Assembly: GCA_951230915.1 (NCBI GenBank)
Contig: OX579635.1
Coordinates: 49,166,001-49,230,000, forward strand
Origin: Antitrichia curtipendula
Lineage: Eukaryota > Streptophyta > Bryopsida > Hypnales > Leucodontaceae
Reading direction: 5' to 3'
Length of the DNA stretch: 64,000 bases
The notes under the pieces were generated by a model. The model was not told where the DNA came from, did not search any database, and worked only from the letters and a program-made list of their open reading frames with translations. How positions within the stretch are numbered: position 1 is the first letter of the stretch; each line of letters opens with the position of its first letter. Positions 62,901 to 64,000 of the stretch are shown one piece after another. The translations under genes and the position numbers were made by a program.

Positions 62901-63421
62901 CCGCGACAGATGCCCCTGCACCAGGCTCTGGAAATCGTGATAAGGGGGCTGGGGCGAGCACACAGGCATCGTGGGATCCCCTGATCGTCCAGGAAACGGA
63001 GGTCGTCATGGCGCAGGTTGATCAGGCAGCTGGCGAGGATATTGATGGACATCTGGTAGGGTTAGGAACTTCTACATCGGGGGATATCACGATGGTCGCT
63101 TTGCGAGGTCTCCTGCTCACGGGAATAACGGTGGACGAACAAGAGGACACCCTCGTTGACTTGGTACCCATGAGTCTGAGATTCAGACCGAAGGTGACTG
63201 TGGATATTGCTTCTGTCGCCTCCACTGTTGCACTGGCGGTGTCAAGTGAAGTGGCTCCTAGAAACGGTGAGGGAATTAACGAAGAAGTGCTGGAGGCCTT
63301 ACTATATGAGGCCGCAGACATAATGAAATTGTGCGTCGTGGATGCGGTCAAATCACTTGCTGAATCTCCGAGTAATGATTTAATTGCGTTCAATTTCATC
63401 GACCCTAAGGATCCTTTTTGA
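53913..63421 (+). CDS. ParB/Srx-like domain protein, five-exon model, ~1460 aa
   Basis: Exons: 53913-53965, 54978-56301, 56795-58156, 61650-61946 (or 61940) and 62066-63421. Phases agree at every junction (2, 0, 0, 0) and splice sites are mostly strong (CC|GTAAGT, AAT|GTAAGA, CTG|GTAAGG; 'ctgcag', 'gtgcag', 'atttcag', 'acgcag'); the exon 4 donor is ambiguous. The protein starts MAGTSALRIG. Basic clusters (KKTKKRKS, GKRKK) near aa 190-220 look like nuclear signals. Around aa 310-430, 'LPLKIGPYG', then YFIIGGQHTVKAF (GGQH at about 365-368) and 'FSRALNQNLAGEQ', resemble the ParB/sulfiredoxin box in which GxHR is followed by xxA; Thr replaces the usual Arg. Exon 3 is well-folded but unrecognised. 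Exons 4-5 are acidic and disordered with a KKAAKRRR patch. The TGA at 63419 ends the model, though the frame continues beyond it. The ParB assignment is motif-based only. Confidence 0.6.
54205..54883. repeat. Cluster C of the 18-bp palindrome in intron 1 of the ParB-like gene (9 copies)
   Basis: Copies are at 54205, 54256, 54307, 54389, 54479, 54560, 54663, 54690 and 54866. The first, ATCGTGGGATCCCACGAT, is perfect, and the symmetry extends two bases further on each side (GC...GC). The first three are exactly 51 bp apart. Variants include GATATC and GATTTCC centres and TACGAT right arms. Weaker forms occur near 54619 and 54714. Confidence 0.93.
56360..56732. repeat. Palindrome copies in intron 2 of the ParB-like gene (3 copies)
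   Basis: ATCGTGGGATCCCATGAT (56360), ATCGTGTGATCCCACGAT (56573) and ATTGTGGGATCTCACGAC (56715) all lie inside the intron 56302-56794. None is found in the adjoining exons 2 and 3. Confidence 0.9.
58485..58491 (+). promoter_or_regulatory. TATA box of the nested element
   Basis: TATAAAA sits in 'gagagactataaaagcctagg', 263 bp before the ATG at 58754, after a run of CCGGAT words. Its position suits a promoter driving the gag-like ORF. Confidence 0.55.
58754..60385 (+). pseudogene. Gag-like ORF of the nested element, split by an in-frame TGA
   Basis: ATG at 58754 (MPQLRRNRPG) opens 441 codons to TGA at 60077-60079. The same frame then continues from ATG 60095 to TAG at 60385, and the join reads smoothly across the TGA, so I read one 543-codon frame broken by one stop. 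Visible parts: an N-terminal domain with 'RHRKLLQFLIPILHPEKPTR' and 'TIFGALSGDRK', and 'YPYLFHLYEQH', resembling plant retroelement-associated gag-like proteins I have seen but cannot name; an acidic run (EEEEETGSETEEEEEEE, about aa 230-250); and a coiled coil ('EIRRLQEEVDMLKAEVATFK'). No zinc knuckle, protease, reverse transcriptase or integrase was found. Programmed stop readthrough is unlikely because no pol frame follows. Confidence 0.6.
61966..61983. repeat. Palindrome copy in intron 4 of the ParB-like gene
   Basis: ATCATGAGATCCCCTGAT is a slightly decayed copy in the 119-bp intron between exons 4 and 5. Confidence 0.75.
62737..63093. repeat. Three palindrome copies embedded in coding exon 5, same reading phase
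   Basis: ATCAAGGGATCCCACGAT (62737), ATCGTGGGATCCCCTGAT (62968) and ATCGGGGGATATCACGAT (63076) lie within the disordered tail of the ParB-like protein. Codons start at the second base in all three, giving SRDPTM, SWDPLI and SGDITM. Distances of 231 and 108 bp are multiples of three. The perfect palindrome has no stop in any of the six frames, so it can insert in coding DNA without truncating it. Confidence 0.88.
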
Positions 63422-63500
63422 AAGACGAAACAGCATACGCAAGCCGTAAGGCGAGCACACCGATTCCTGTACAAACCATTGTTTAACTGGGCATTTCAGA

Positions 63501-64000
63501 ATGGGCCGCGTGCAGGATTGGAAGGAGGGGATCCAATGGATCAACTATTCAACGAGGAAGGCGATGAGGAAGAGCAAGAGAGCGACGACGACATGGAAGA
63601 GGGGAAGGGGCCAATTTTTGGCGATGATAGGGGGAAAGAGGAAAATCGCGGCGACGAGAGGGGAAAAGGGCCAATGGTTCAGGACGAGATAGGAAACCGG
63701 CAACGGGACGGTGATGAGGGCAAGAAAGCATTTCAGGGTGTCGACAAGAGCAAAGAAGGGCCTCCCTGAAAATACATCCGACCCCGGATTCCAGGTAAGA
63801 AGTTAACCATTTTTTATAATGCTTATACTTGAGAACGGATTCTTAACTGGACTCTAACGCGCTGTTTGTCGGATTCTCAACAGGTTGTCGAGTCACCGAA
63901 GTCTCTCATGAAGAGGTGCGGAAGCCGTTGAATAAGGTAGAACCGCGGCCGTATTTTGTAATCTTTGACCTGAATGGAGTTCTAGTTCACAAGACTTTCA
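63501..64000 (+). CDS. FCP1/SCP-like phosphatase-domain gene, 5' part only
   Basis: An acidic exon (63501-63794, 'EEGDEEEQESDDDMEEGKGP' and repeated GKGP words) ends at CCAG|GTAAGA. The next exon begins after 'attctcaacag' at 63884 in matching phase, and reads KVEPRPYFVIFDLNGVLVHKTF to the window end. FDLNGVLV aligns with the DxDGTLV motif of HAD-family FCP1/SCP phosphatases, but the second Asp is Asn, so classical catalysis is doubtful. The acidic frame carries TGA at 63767-63769, just before the splice site, and it is the same frame as exon 5 of the upstream ParB-like gene (TGA 63419). Either this is a separate gene starting near ATG 63535, or one long gene broken by two stops. The window cuts it off. 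Confidence 0.5.

Noticed and set aside
42265..63093. Palindromes as simple BamHI/GATC microsatellite noise
   Set aside because: The 18-bp arms are conserved well beyond the GATC core, occur as discrete units in unique sequence, and are restricted to two blocks of the window.

Overview
This window looks like nuclear DNA from a repeat-rich plant-lineage eukaryote. The evidence is spliceable GT-AG genes, degenerate TTTAGGG-like telomeric words near 49.4 kb, CACTA-type transposons with 3-bp target duplications, a poly(A)-tailed retroposon, and a long AT-rich satellite. I cannot name the species. Plant-like gag families and amplified RING, kinase, FCP1 and transposase-derived families would fit a non-seed streptophyte, but that is inference. 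No rRNA, convincing tRNA or CRISPR array was found.

Layout. 1-11.95 kb is one tandem array of about 65 monomers of about 184 bp with trimer and tetramer higher-order structure. 12-15.3 kb is AT-rich edge sequence with decayed satellite-like words and a 181-bp retroposon. 15.3-17.75 kb holds a RING-finger gene (minus) and a broken protein-kinase-like gene (plus) that diverge from a 200-N gap. 17.75-23.2 kb is AT-rich with dispersed repeats. 23.2-28.0 kb is a dead DDE-transposase-like gene, one exon of which is interrupted by a CACTA MITE; its intron carries a second CACTA element and a GTGCTT-rich minisatellite. 28-32.7 kb is intergenic. 32.7-36.5 kb is a second, decayed RING/coiled-coil gene (minus) with a similar intronic repeat. 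36.5-43.3 kb is AT-rich, with a hairpin MITE and a heavily decayed coding relic near 41 kb.

The most interesting part is 42-64 kb. A four-exon minus-strand gene (43350-46727) splices cleanly into an intact 1000-residue transposase-like protein of the DUF7869 kind. Divergent from it, a plus-strand gene starts at 53913 and splices (phases checked at every junction, one donor ambiguous) into a roughly 1460-residue protein with a ParB/sulfiredoxin-like segment, basic clusters and a long disordered tail. A 3.5-kb intron of this gene contains a foreign CCGGA-rich element with its own TATA box and gag-like ORF. At the right edge an FCP1-like phosphatase domain begins.

Scattered through the introns and flanks of these two genes, and three times inside the last exon in the same reading phase, are at least 32 copies of an 18-bp palindrome, consensus ATCGTGRGATCYCACGAT. 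I saw none between 12 and 42 kb, between 47.6 and 54.2 kb, inside the foreign insert, or in the conserved exons. A ParB-like gene embedded in a field of palindromes suggests a parS-like protein/site system or a mobile unit that marks its own DNA. The pairing is inference; the palindromes are directly visible.

Many decayed genes are broken by one or a few in-frame stops. Clean genes next to them use CAA/CAG normally, so this reads as pseudogene decay rather than an altered genetic code.
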